This document shows, in pieces, positions 17,947 to 27,500 of a stretch of 64,000 nt of DNA. Position numbers and translations under genes: made by a program. The first letter of the stretch is position 1. Each line of letters begins with the position of its first letter. Source of the DNA: Bacteroidetes bacterium UBA2664 (lineage in GTDB: Bacteria > Bacteroidota > Rhodothermia > Balneolales > Balneolaceae); assembly GCA_002359315.1 (NCBI GenBank), contig DEMS01000013.1, positions 72,169 to 136,168 of the forward strand, in the 5' to 3' direction. The notes beneath the pieces were generated by a model that was not told where the DNA came from, ran no database searches, and saw only the letters and a program-made list of their open reading frames with translations.

Positions 17947-19290
17947 TCACTGATATTCATGAATTCCTTCTTTATCAACACGATGTGTGATTGATTTTAG
18001 AGGGTTTTGCATCTTATCTGCAAGTTCAATTGCAGCTTGCAAATTCTGTACAGCATCATCAATAGACTCTTCCTTGTTCGTGTAAAGTGTGGCAAATGTT
18101 TCATCTCTTTCTACCAACTCTCCGATTTTTTTGTGAAGCATAATGCCTGCCTGAGGATCTATATCATCTTCCTTGGATCTCCGTCCGGCTCCAAGCTCCA
18201 GAGAAATCATGCCCATTGCATACGTATCCATCTTTGTGATCATACCACTTCCGGGTGAAGGCACATCCACTCTGAATTTTACTTTGGGATATTGATCCGG
18301 ATTTTTGATGACACGGATATCTCCTCCATGCTCCTCTACAATATCTATCCATTTTTGAAAGGCGGATCCATTTTCAATGGCTTCCCGGCTCATTTCAATC
18401 CCTTCAGCTATGCTGCCGGCCTTGGCCCCAAGGTAAATCATGGTTCCGGCCAGTAGATGCGTAATTTCCATCACATCATCAGGGCCGTTCCCTTTTAGGC
18501 AGTCAATACTCTCTTTTACTTCCAGCCAATTTCCAATGGCATGACCCAAAGGCTGATTCATATTCGTTAGATAAGCAATGGTCTCCTTGCCAAACTGCTC
18601 TCCGATCGAAACCAGCGTTTGTGCCAGCTCTTTTGCATCCTCTATATTTTTCATAAAAGCCCCGGATCCAAATTTTACATCCAGTACTAATGCATCAATT
18701 CCTTCAGCAAGTTTTTTACTCATAATACTGCCTGCAATCAATGGGATAGATTCTACCGTTGCTGTTACATCACGCAGCGCATATAGCCTCTTATCGGCAG
18801 GAGCAATCTCTTCGGTCTGGCCGGCCAATACCAGATTATGTTTTTTGATAATCTCTTTATACCGATCCAGGGTTATATCAACGGTAAAACCGGGAATGGA
18901 TTCCAGTTTATCCAATGTACCCCCGGAATGACCCAAACCCCTTCCCGATATCATAGGAACCGGAACTCCGCATGAAGCAACAATGGGAGCAAGAATGAGC
19001 GAAAGCTTATCACCAACTCCGCCGGTTGAATGTTTATCCACCTTTTTCCCACTTACATGACTCAGGTCCACAATAATACCGCTATGTAACATGGAATGGG
19101 TAAGAGAAGCCGCTTCATCGCTGTTTAATCCATTCAGAAAAGAGGCCATTAAAAAAGCACTCATCTGATAATCAGGTATCTGATCAGATGTGTATGATTG
19201 AATCAAATACTGTATCTCCTCTTTCGTGAGAGAATTTCCCTCCCGCTTTTTCCGAATGATGGAGACCATGTTGTACTTCCTGTCTGCCAT
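17947..19290 (-). CDS. Pyrimidine-nucleoside (thymidine) phosphorylase
   Basis: 447 residues. The phosphate/nucleoside-binding signature KHSTGGVGDK is at 86-95, preceded by the alpha domain (LTKEEIQYLIQSYTSDQIPDY) and followed by SGRGLGHSGGTLDKLE. The enzyme cleaves thymidine, deoxyuridine or uridine with phosphate. Length and motifs fit both Pdp and DeoA, which I cannot separate by eye. The start could be M1 or M8 (MVSIIRKKREG), the latter matching typical DeoA/Pdp starts better. The gene lies 33 bp after a secreted-protein gene and 85 bp before pspA, all leftward. Confidence 0.92.
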   Translation of the reverse strand: MADRKYNMVSIIRKKREGNSLTKEEIQYLIQSYTSDQIPDYQMSAFLMASFLNGLNSDEAASLTHSMLHSGIIVDLSHVSGKKVDKHSTGGVGDKLSLILAPIVASCGVPVPMISGRGLGHSGGTLDKLESIPGFTVDITLDRYKEIIKKHNLVLAGQTEEIAPADKRLYALRDVTATVESIPLIAGSIMSKKLAEGIDALVLDVKFGSGAFMKNIEDAKELAQTLVSIGEQFGKETIAYLTNMNQPLGHAIGNWLEVKESIDCLKGNGPDDVMEITHLLAGTMIYLGAKAGSIAEGIEMSREAIENGSAFQKWIDIVEEHGGDIRVIKNPDQYPKVKFRVDVPSPGSGMITKMDTYAMGMISLELGAGRRSKEDDIDPQAGIMLHKKIGELVERDETFATLYTNKEESIDDAVQNLQAAIELADKMQNPLKSITHRVDKEGIHEYQ

Positions 19291-19323
19291 TGCAATAAAA
19301 TCACATTTAGATTGACCTTTAAA

Positions 19324-20202
19324 TTATCTGTTGCCGAAAGGAATAGATACTCCGAGCCAGGGGATGGCGATAAAATCTCCAGTATCTTCAAGTGGTAATA
19401 TCAAACCAAAATCAACGGCAAAGTTTTCAGGTGCCCATCTGGCCCCCATCAGTGCGACCCCACTCCCGTCAATACCGGGCAGTACATAGAGTTCTCCAAG
19501 CATATAAATGGTTCTTTTAGCACGGTACATCCCACTAATATTTACAAGAGGTGTGCTGGATAACTCTCCGCCACTCGCTCCGTAACCCAATCCAACCGTC
19601 AGATTTTTATCTGTAGATCCAACGGTACCACTTCCATAGAACAGTGCACCGCTGCCGGAACCTATAATGCCCCCGATCATTGCACCCACTCCCAGATGAA
19701 AATTGTCTCCGGAAACCGGTATAGAAAATTTTGGGAGAATCCATAGGGGTGTGGCATCAAGGCCGCCGCCAAATAAAAATCCCGGAATCAGTCCCGCTCC
19801 AATCGAAAAATTATTTGAAATTCCATAATTCACGTTGTTAAAAAAGATCCAGGCATTCTGATAGTAACCGGTGCCCTTTTGTAATCCAATGGCGTTAGGA
19901 GCAAAAAAGTAGCGGGTTCCATGCGGATTATCGAACCAGTAATCCCCATTTCGAATTCGATCCGGGTTAATGATTTCAAATTTTTTGATATTGGATTTTT
20001 GAACGGTTACTTCCCCGATCCCATCGACCCGTATGATGACTTGATCATCATTCTCTTGCTCAATAACTCCCATTAACACATTCCCATCCGACGTGGTAAT
20101 CCGTACCGTTTCCCCAACATTGTCTTGAGCCTGTGAAACTGTAGTGAAACTCAATGATAAGAGAATGGATATAAACAAATATAGAGCTGATTTTTTTAAC
20201 AT
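19324..20202 (-). CDS. Secreted/outer-membrane protein of unknown function
   Basis: 292 residues with a clear signal peptide (MLKKSALYLFISILLSLSF, cleavage near SQAQD). Residues about 28-70 (VRITTSDGNVLMGVIEQE to VTVQKSNIKKFE) form a small beta-barrel-like repeat; the remainder has many Gly-rich alternating strands (FSIGAGLIPGFLFGGG, LTVGLGYGASGG) and ends WLGVSIPFGNR, consistent with an outer-membrane barrel. I do not recognise a family with a known role. It heads the leftward run that continues through the phosphorylase and pspA. Confidence 0.6.
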   Translation of the reverse strand: MLKKSALYLFISILLSLSFTTVSQAQDNVGETVRITTSDGNVLMGVIEQENDDQVIIRVDGIGEVTVQKSNIKKFEIINPDRIRNGDYWFDNPHGTRYFFAPNAIGLQKGTGYYQNAWIFFNNVNYGISNNFSIGAGLIPGFLFGGGLDATPLWILPKFSIPVSGDNFHLGVGAMIGGIIGSGSGALFYGSGTVGSTDKNLTVGLGYGASGGELSSTPLVNISGMYRAKRTIYMLGELYVLPGIDGSGVALMGARWAPENFAVDFGLILPLEDTGDFIAIPWLGVSIPFGNR

Positions 20203-20426
20203 ATAAAGTTCGTTGTTTTCAATGGTTTGTTCCGATTCGCTTCTTATATCAGTGCTATAGTTTCCAAATTGTTCTGTTTAATTGGAAAATATCAGAGCAA
20301 AAAAATGATGTAATGTATTGACAATCTGCTAAAATGTAAGGGATTCTCAAACAGATTATTAAAAAATTCGGTTTCGATTGACGGATCTTTTTATCAACTG
20401 ATTAATCAATTAATTATTATGAAGGT

Positions 20427-21614
20427 ATGAAAGTTTTAGCTGATCAGTATCTCTATAAATTAGAGCATTTTTTACCTTCAGAAGCAGAAATTCATCGATT
20501 TAACCCGGCTGACGGTTTTCCGGCGAATGCAATGGAATATGATGCGCTTTTAATTCGAACCGTTACCAGGATCAATTCAGAATCCTTGCCAAAATCTGGA
20601 AATCTGAAGTTTATTGGAACGGCCACAGCAGGTATTGATCACATTGATACAGAGTGGCTGAAAAATTTGGGAGTCGGGTTTGGTCATGCCGCCGGATCTA
20701 ACGCAGTGGCTGTTGGGGAGTATGTGATCACAGTGTTGATGAAATGGGCTCTGGATAGAAAAATTGATCTGCGGGAAAAAAGCATCGGAGTAATCGGTTG
20801 CGGCCATACAGGCGGGGAAGTGATATCTCTGCTCAATCAGTTTGGGTTACCAAATTTTGGCTACGACCCGCCGAAACAGGATAGAGATGATGGGTTTGTA
20901 TCTGTTAGTGCTGACAAACTCCTCTCTTGTGATATCCTGACGTTTCATGTGCCATTCACTAAGATCGGGAGCGACCCGACTCACCATCTTTTTAATAAAG
21001 ATTGGCTGGTGAATCCATTCGACTTGGTAATTAATGCAGCCAGGGGAGGTGTAGTGGATGAAAATGCTCTCTTGATGGGATTAGAGGAGGGTTCTTTGGG
21101 TGATATGGTCTTGGATGTATGGGAAAATGAGCCGCTATTCCGGGATGATGTTGCAGAGCAAGCATTTATTGCGACTCCACATATAGCCGGTTACTCAAAA
21201 GAATCAAAAATACGAGCCAGCCGGATGGCAGTGGAACAAATGAGGCCATTTTTTGAGACTGAATTCCGGTCAGCGGACGATAAGGCCGGGAAAGAAGCAG
21301 ATGGAAAGATTGGCGAAAAGGTTAGAGATGAGGTGAGTGGAAGTGCCGAGAAAAAGGCCGGGGATGAAGTTGAAAGAAAGGCTGAAGAGAGGATTGATGA
21401 AAATATTGGAGAGGTGGCTGGAAGAGGGCAAGACTCAATACGGGGAAAATCGAATTGGTTGGATTTAGCTGATCAACTCTGGAAAGAGTCGAATATATCC
21501 GAATATGACAGAAATTTACGGACGTTGATTGGTTTAGGGAATGTTGAGAAAGCCCGAAAGTTTGCGGATTTAAGATCTGAGACGGAGTTGAGGAATGAGT
21601 GGCTGAGGGAGTGA
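20427..21614 (+). CDS. pdxB: PdxB, erythronate-4-phosphate dehydrogenase, with charged insert
   Basis: 395 residues. Hydroxyacid-dehydrogenase fold with NAD motif VIGCGHTGGEV; catalytic R206 (NAARGG), E235 (WENEP) and H252 (PHIAGYS) are present. PdxB oxidises 4-phospho-erythronate in the DXP-dependent vitamin B6 pathway. Residues 281-340, between the catalytic domains and the C-terminal dimerisation region (NWLDLADQLWK on), are a low-complexity stretch of Lys, Glu, Asp, Ala and Gly with recurring KAG/KAE/EKV words that I do not expect in the family. The frame stays open and the C-terminus is recognisable, so the gene is probably functional. It converges on tatD with a 25-bp gap. Confidence 0.88.
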   Translation: MKVLADQYLYKLEHFLPSEAEIHRFNPADGFPANAMEYDALLIRTVTRINSESLPKSGNLKFIGTATAGIDHIDTEWLKNLGVGFGHAAGSNAVAVGEYVITVLMKWALDRKIDLREKSIGVIGCGHTGGEVISLLNQFGLPNFGYDPPKQDRDDGFVSVSADKLLSCDILTFHVPFTKIGSDPTHHLFNKDWLVNPFDLVINAARGGVVDENALLMGLEEGSLGDMVLDVWENEPLFRDDVAEQAFIATPHIAGYSKESKIRASRMAVEQMRPFFETEFRSADDKAGKEADGKIGEKVRDEVSGSAEKKAGDEVERKAEERIDENIGEVAGRGQDSIRGKSNWLDLADQLWKESNISEYDRNLRTLIGLGNVEKARKFADLRSETELRNEWLRE

Positions 21615-21639
21615 ACCCTGAACCGTGCCCCAGCACTTT

Positions 21640-22407
21640 TCAGTGAATGCCAAACAACTCAAATGCATTTTGAGTCGTAATGGAGGCAACCTCATCAACG
21701 GAAATTCCTTTAATCGCAGCCAGCTTTTTTGCAATGATCGCGATGTAAGAAGGCTCATTTCGCTTACCGCGATGTGGAGATGGGGCGAGATAGGGCGCAT
21801 CTGTTTCCAATAATAGTCGTTCTATAGGCATCTGTTGAATGACAACATCAACACCCGCATTTTTAAAAGTTGAAACACCCCCAACTCCAAGGTACAGACC
21901 CATGTCCAGTGCACGCTTACCCTCTTCGACACTCCCTGTAAAACAGTGCCAAACCCCTCTTAATGAACCATCCTGCTCCTGTTCAATCAGATCTAAAAGA
22001 TCAGTAGTGCTCTCCCGGTTGTGTAAAACAATCGGCTTGCCGGACTCTTTAGCAATGCGACAGTGAATCCTGAGGCTTTTTTTTTGCTCTTTTATAAATT
22101 CCTTGCTCCAGTAGTAATCAAGTCCCGTTTCACCCACTGCAACAAACTCTTCACTGCGGCACAATTCAAATAATCTCTCCTCATCAATCGGATAATGATC
22201 TTCAACACTGCAAGGATGAATACCCGCCATTTTATAGAATGAAACCTGAGGGTGGGTCAGTCGTTGCATTTGATCCAATGATTCCCATTCTATCGCAGGC
22301 AGAAATATATGTTCAATACCGGCATTGTAGGCCCGATCCAGGACCTCACGGATATCCGGTTCGAATTGATCGAGATAGAGATGACAATGGGTATCGGTTA
22401 AGATCAT
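21640..22407 (-). CDS. tatD: TatD-family metal-dependent hydrolase (3'-5' DNase)
   Basis: 255 residues, full length. Metal ligands are visible: DTHCHL (H7, H9), the Glu in AVGETGLDYYW, the His in IVLHNRES, the His in GVWHCFTGS and the Asp in LLETDAPYL. TatD/YcfH-type enzymes act on DNA and RNA ends and possibly D-aminoacyl-tRNA. It is the downstream partner of the GlcNAc-kinase-like gene (59 bp gap). Confidence 0.92.
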   Translation of the reverse strand: MILTDTHCHLYLDQFEPDIREVLDRAYNAGIEHIFLPAIEWESLDQMQRLTHPQVSFYKMAGIHPCSVEDHYPIDEERLFELCRSEEFVAVGETGLDYYWSKEFIKEQKKSLRIHCRIAKESGKPIVLHNRESTTDLLDLIEQEQDGSLRGVWHCFTGSVEEGKRALDMGLYLGVGGVSTFKNAGVDVVIQQMPIERLLLETDAPYLAPSPHRGKRNEPSYIAIIAKKLAAIKGISVDEVASITTQNAFELFGIH

Positions 22408-22466
22408 TCAATCATTCAGTTTATTATGGTTTGATAATGTAATGGAATTATGAACTCTGATCAGGT

Positions 22467-23312
22467 TCAGAATAGTATTTCGCCATTTTTAATTCGATCC
22501 CGAAAAGTAGAGATCACAGGGTAATAGACATGAGTATTGGTATACCCGTGCTCTTTAAGCAGTGGAAGCAGAATGTCTTTGTGAACGTCAGCTACTTTCC
22601 CGGTGAAAATAATCTCTTCATCCCCTTTTGGAGTCAGTGCAGAGAGCTGATGTTTTATAAAATCTTGAAATGCTTCATGAATCAGCTGCAATAGTTCGTT
22701 GGGAAGAGGTTTTTTCAGGACAATACCGGCAATGGATGCCAGCTCACGATTCGGTTTGCCGGCCCGGTAGATGCGGTTCATCATCTCCGGGTATTCGACA
22801 TGATCTAATTTTTCTTTCAATACTTGCAAGGTGTCATCACTGCAGGTTTTTCGGAAATACATTTTTAAAATGCGCCTGCCCAGGTCGGCTGCACTTCCCT
22901 CATCACCAATAGCAAAACCGAGAGATGCCGATTTTTTAAACACTTTTCCTCCCTTAATCCTGGCAGAAATAGCGCCTGTACCTAAAACGGCAACGATACC
23001 ATCCCCTTTTCCAAAGAAAGCTCTGCCGGAGCCCTCGAGGTCACTTTTAATCGTAAATTTAGCTTTTGGGAAAATAGGCCTCAAAAATCTCTGCACAATT
23101 TCATCCGAGACCGGATTGCCACAACCAGCACCAAAAAAATGGACATGGTCCGGGTTCAAGATATTCAGTTGCCCGCTGATCTCTTCAAAATCTTCCATCT
23201 CACTGATATTTGATGGATGTAATCCCTGTGTTTTGATATGTGTTGTATCCCTGCCTTCAACGTAGAGCCAATCGGTTTTTGTGGCACCACTATCCGCTAT
23301 GAGGTATGTCAT
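22467..23312 (-). CDS. BadF/BadG-type ATPase, N-acetylglucosamine kinase-like
   Basis: 281 residues of the ASKHA fold. The first phosphate loop is ADSGATKTDW (6-15); later AVLGTGAISA and the conserved GFAIGDEGSAADLG motif appear. Together these match the GlcNAc-kinase-like branch common in Bacteroidota rather than benzoyl-CoA reductase activators, which carry iron-sulphur cysteines. It would phosphorylate an amino sugar recycled from peptidoglycan. It precedes tatD on the same strand. Confidence 0.82.
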   Translation of the reverse strand: MTYLIADSGATKTDWLYVEGRDTTHIKTQGLHPSNISEMEDFEEISGQLNILNPDHVHFFGAGCGNPVSDEIVQRFLRPIFPKAKFTIKSDLEGSGRAFFGKGDGIVAVLGTGAISARIKGGKVFKKSASLGFAIGDEGSAADLGRRILKMYFRKTCSDDTLQVLKEKLDHVEYPEMMNRIYRAGKPNRELASIAGIVLKKPLPNELLQLIHEAFQDFIKHQLSALTPKGDEEIIFTGKVADVHKDILLPLLKEHGYTNTHVYYPVISTFRDRIKNGEILF

Positions 23313-23448
23313 ATGTTATGGTATTGATTGATTTTATTTTGAATGAAAGAAACATTCCAAATTCCCCGATAGTAGGACTGCTCAATTATCAGAAATCCTT
23401 ATTCCATGATCATAAACTCTCACTTCATCATTTCAAGTACAATAATAG

Positions 23449-24402
23449 CTATTTCTTTTGAATGTATTCAATCACATCCAAAGCAGGTTGCGGGTCACCC
23501 ATAATATAGTAGTGAATGCCCGGAACACCCCGCTCCATCAACTCTAGGCTCTGCTGTTTTGCCCATTCAATACCAATCTGCTTTGCATTGTCAGGTTGTG
23601 CATCCAATTCAGACGCCAATGAGTCCGGAAAGTTCAAATGAAAAATTTTGGGCAGGGACTTAAGATGTTTATGAGTTGTTAAAATCTTTAATCCCGGGAT
23701 GATTGGTACATGGATATCGTGTTTTCTGCACTTTTCAACGAATTTAAAATAGACATCATTATCAAAGAACATCTGGGTAACGATGTAATCACCCCCGGCA
23801 TCTACTTTCTCTTTTAGTTTTTTAATATCCCAATCCAGATTCGGTGCTTCAAAATGTTTTTCTGGATAACCGGCTACACCCACACAAAAATCGGTAGGCA
23901 CCGCATTCACAATATCTTCAAGATAATCCCCTTGATTCATCTCTTGAATCTGTTTTACTAAATCGATGGCAAATTTGTTAATCGTACCATTTAAATTCAA
24001 AGAGACCTGTGAGCCGGTATTGTCTCCCCGAATGGCGAGAACATTGTGAATTCCCAGATAGTTGAGCTCAATTAATGCGTCTTCACTCTCTTCTCGTGTA
24101 AACCCCTCACAGATGAGATGCGGAACAGGGTCAATTCCATACCGATGAAGTATGGCCGCACAGAGTCCAATTGTCCCGGGCCTCTTTCTTCGAACCACAC
24201 GTTTCAGAGTTCCATCTTTCTGTTCTTCGATGTGGGCTTCAGCTGCATGATAAGTAACATCAATAAAAGGAGGTTTGACTTTTTCTATTACCAAATCCAG
24301 TGAATCGAAGACTGCTTTTACAGCACCTCCTCTTTTTGGAGGTATAATTTCGAACGATATAAGAGGCTCAGTAGCTTTATCGTAATGGTCTATGACTTTC
24401 AT
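23449..24402 (-). CDS. metF: MetF, 5,10-methylenetetrahydrofolate reductase
   Basis: 317 residues, a FAD-dependent TIM barrel. The start SFEIIPPKRGG carries the catalytic glutamate; VTYHAAEAH, HLICEGFTREE, VLAIRGDN, FCVGVAGYPEKH and VTQMFFDNDVYF follow as in the family. It makes 5-methyl-THF, the methyl donor for MetH, whose gene lies divergently 164 bp away. The shared region holds an inverted repeat, so joint control is plausible. Confidence 0.95.
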   Translation of the reverse strand: MKVIDHYDKATEPLISFEIIPPKRGGAVKAVFDSLDLVIEKVKPPFIDVTYHAAEAHIEEQKDGTLKRVVRRKRPGTIGLCAAILHRYGIDPVPHLICEGFTREESEDALIELNYLGIHNVLAIRGDNTGSQVSLNLNGTINKFAIDLVKQIQEMNQGDYLEDIVNAVPTDFCVGVAGYPEKHFEAPNLDWDIKKLKEKVDAGGDYIVTQMFFDNDVYFKFVEKCRKHDIHVPIIPGLKILTTHKHLKSLPKIFHLNFPDSLASELDAQPDNAKQIGIEWAKQQSLELMERGVPGIHYYIMGDPQPALDVIEYIQKK

Positions 24403-24449
24403 GAAATAATGAATGTTTTTAATGCGAAAAATGCCGATTTTACCTGACT

Positions 24450-24466
24450 ATGCATTATTTATGCAT
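24450..24466. promoter_or_regulatory. ATGCAT-N5-ATGCAT repeat between metF and metH
   Basis: ATGCATTATTTATGCAT: two copies of the self-complementary hexamer ATGCAT, 5 bases apart. It lies 48 bp before the metF start and about 40 bp before the presumed metH -33 element. It is a candidate operator for the methionine genes; the binding protein is unknown. Confidence 0.35.
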
Positions 24467-24492
24467 GTTATATAAATTGAATCATGCTTAAC

Positions 24493-24527
24493 TTTGATAC
24501 CAACTTCACCTTAAAAAGGTAAATTTG
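24493..24527 (+). promoter_or_regulatory. Candidate Bacteroidota-type promoter of metH
   Basis: TAAATTTG at 24520-24527 matches the TAnnTTTG -7 element, and TTTG at 24493-24496 can serve as -33 element with a 23-base spacer. Transcription would begin near 24534, giving a leader of about 33 bases to the ATG at 24567, too short for a SAM or cobalamin riboswitch. Confidence 0.5.
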
Positions 24528-24566
24528 TAGATCAATTTAAACATATTATTGAAAAATTTTTTACTC

Positions 24567-27500
24567 ATGTCCGGATCTAACCACATTCTATATAAACTGC
24601 TAAAAGAGAGAATAATGGTTCTTGATGGTGCAATGGGCACAATGATTCAGGGTTATAACCTGAATGAAGATGATTTCAGAGGCTCTGTCTTTAAAGATCA
24701 TACTGATGATCTGAAGGGGAATAATGACATTCTATGCATGACACAGCCGGATATCATCCGTGAAATTCATTCAGAATTTCTTAAAGCCGGCGCAGATATA
24801 CTGGAAACGAATACATTTAGTGCCAACCCAATCTCACAAGAGGATTATAAACTTCAAGAGCATACCTACGAACTGAATGTCGCCGCAGCAAAAGTGGCCC
24901 GTGAGGCTGCCGATGAATTTACCGCAAAAAATCCGGACAAACCCCGATTTGTGGCCGGTGCAATCGGGCCCACCAACAGGACATTATCCCTTTCGCCTGA
25001 TGTTGAAGATCCGGGTTATCGTGCAACTACATTTGATCAGCTCGCAGAAGCGTACACGGAGCAGATCAGAGGCCTCGTGGATGGAGGTGTGGACACTCTG
25101 CTGGTTGAAACTGTTTTCGACACCCTCAATTGTAAGGCAGCCATCTATGCCATTCATCAATATGGACGAAAAACCGGAAAGCAGTTACCGATCATGATTT
25201 CCGGAACGATCGTAGATCAGAGCGGACGTACTCTTTCCGGTCAAACCACAGAAGCGTTCTTGACGTCAGTAATGCATGCGAGTCCACTTTTAAGCATTGG
25301 ACTGAACTGTGCCCTCGGATCCAAACAGATGCGGCCCTACATTCAGGATCTCTCAAAAAATGCACCCTGTTTTACCAGTTTATATCCAAATGCAGGATTG
25401 CCGGATGAAATGGGTGAGTACAATGAAACGCCGGATTATATGGCGACTCAAATGAGGGAGTATGCTACGGAAGGATTTGTGAATATCGTGGGAGGTTGTT
25501 GTGGAACCACACCGGATCATATTCAAGCGATTGCTGAGGAGGCGAAACAGCATAAACCCAGAACCGTACCGGAACCAAAACCCTATCTGAGATTAAGTGG
25601 ATTGGAACCACTGGTGATACGGCCGGAAACAAATTTTGTAAACATAGGCGAGCGAACCAATGTCACCGGTTCCGCTAAATTTAAACGCCTGATCAAGGGT
25701 GAAGAGTATGAAGAAGCTCTCTCCGTAGCACGCGAGCAAGTGGAAGGGGGTGCTCAGATCGTGGATATCAATATGGATGAAGCACTCCTCGACTCTGAAA
25801 AAGTGATGAAGAATTTCATCAACCTGATGGCTGCCGAGCCTGATATTGCGCGGGTGCCTTTTATGATCGACAGCTCAAAATGGAGTGTCATCCTCGAAGG
25901 CTTAAAAACGACTCAGGGCAAAAGTGTTGTCAATTCCATCAGTCTGAAAGAGGGTGAGGAGGCTTTTAAAGAACAAGCCCGTCATATTCTGGACTTTGGG
26001 GCTTCTGTAGTGGTAATGGCTTTTGATGAAAAAGGTCAGGCCGACACCCTTCAAAGACGACGGGAAATTTGTAAACGAGCTTATGATATTCTCACAAAAG
26101 ATGTAGGGTTTGCCCCTCAGGATATCATCATGGATCCAAATATTCTGACGGTTGCAACCGGAATTGATGAACATAATAACTATGCGGTCGATTTTATCGA
26201 CACGGTTCGATGGATTAAGGAGAATCTGCCACTGGCTAAAGTGAGTGGCGGACTCAGTAACATTTCATTCTCATTTCGAGGAAATAACATCGTTCGCGAA
26301 GCGATGCACTCTGCATTTCTATATCATGCGATTCAGGCCGGACTGGATATGGCGATTGTAAATGCGAGTCAGCTGGAAGTGTATGAAGAGATTGAACCGG
26401 AGTTAAAAGAGCTGGTGGAAGATGTACTCTTGAATCGTCGTGATGATGCAACAGAACGATTGGTTGATTATGCAGATCGCGTGAAAGACCAGGATGCTGG
26501 AGTTGCAGATGTAAAAAAAGATGCCTGGAGAGAAGAGAGTGTAGAGGAGCGTATTAAACACGCACTGGTGAAGGGAATTGTAGATTATATTGAAGAAGAT
26601 GTTGAGGAAGCGCGTCAAAAATATCCGCAGCCGATTGAAGTGATTGAAGGGCCGATGATGGCCGGTATGAATGTAGTTGGGGATCTTTTTGGTGCAGGTA
26701 AGATGTTTTTGCCTCAGGTGGTGAAGAGTGCGCGGGTCATGAAAAAAGGGGTCGCAATTTTGATTCCTTTTATTGAGGCGGAAAAAGCGAAAAACAAAAG
26801 CAGTGAGCCAAAGGCAAAAGTTTTGATGGCTACGGTAAAGGGAGATGTACACGATATTGGGAAAAATATTGTTGCTGTGGTACTTCGATGCAACAATTAT
26901 GAAGTGATCGATATCGGAGTGATGAATTCGTCCGACAAAATCCTTTCTGCAGCTAAAGAACATAAAGTGGATGTTATTGGCCTGAGCGGATTAATCACAC
27001 CGTCACTGGATGAGATGGTTCATGTTGCCTCAGAGATGAAACGGGAGGATTTTTCAGTGCCACTGCTCATTGGGGGGGCAACTACATCCAGAATGCATAC
27101 AGCAGTTAAAATTGCACCGGCCTATCAACATCCTGTGATACACGTGCTGGATGCTTCCAGAAGTGTGACTGTGGTGAACCGATTGGTTTCCAAAACGTTG
27201 AAAACAGATTTTGTAAATGAAATCGCTACAGAATATGAAGATCTCAGGACACAGTACAGCTCACGGAATAAAAAGAAGAGCTATCTTTCACTGGAGAAAG
27301 CGAGATTAAACCGCACAAAAATTGATTGGGAGAAAGCGGTCATTCATGCACCTGATCAGCCGGGTGTTACAGAGTATAAAAATATGTCGCTGGAAGTTCT
27401 CCGTAGATATATTGATTGGGGTCCGTTTTTTATCGCCTGGGAGATGAAAGGAAAATTCCCTGATATTTTGAATGATAAAAAAGCGGGTAAAGAGGCTCGC

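Noticed and set aside
24403..24566. SAM or cobalamin riboswitch before metH
   Set aside because: The presumed leader is about 33 bases and no riboswitch core motif is visible.
26403..26963. 186-codon open frame on the minus strand inside metH
   Set aside because: It is antisense to the conserved cobalamin domain and its translation has no domain-like character; it is a shadow of metH.
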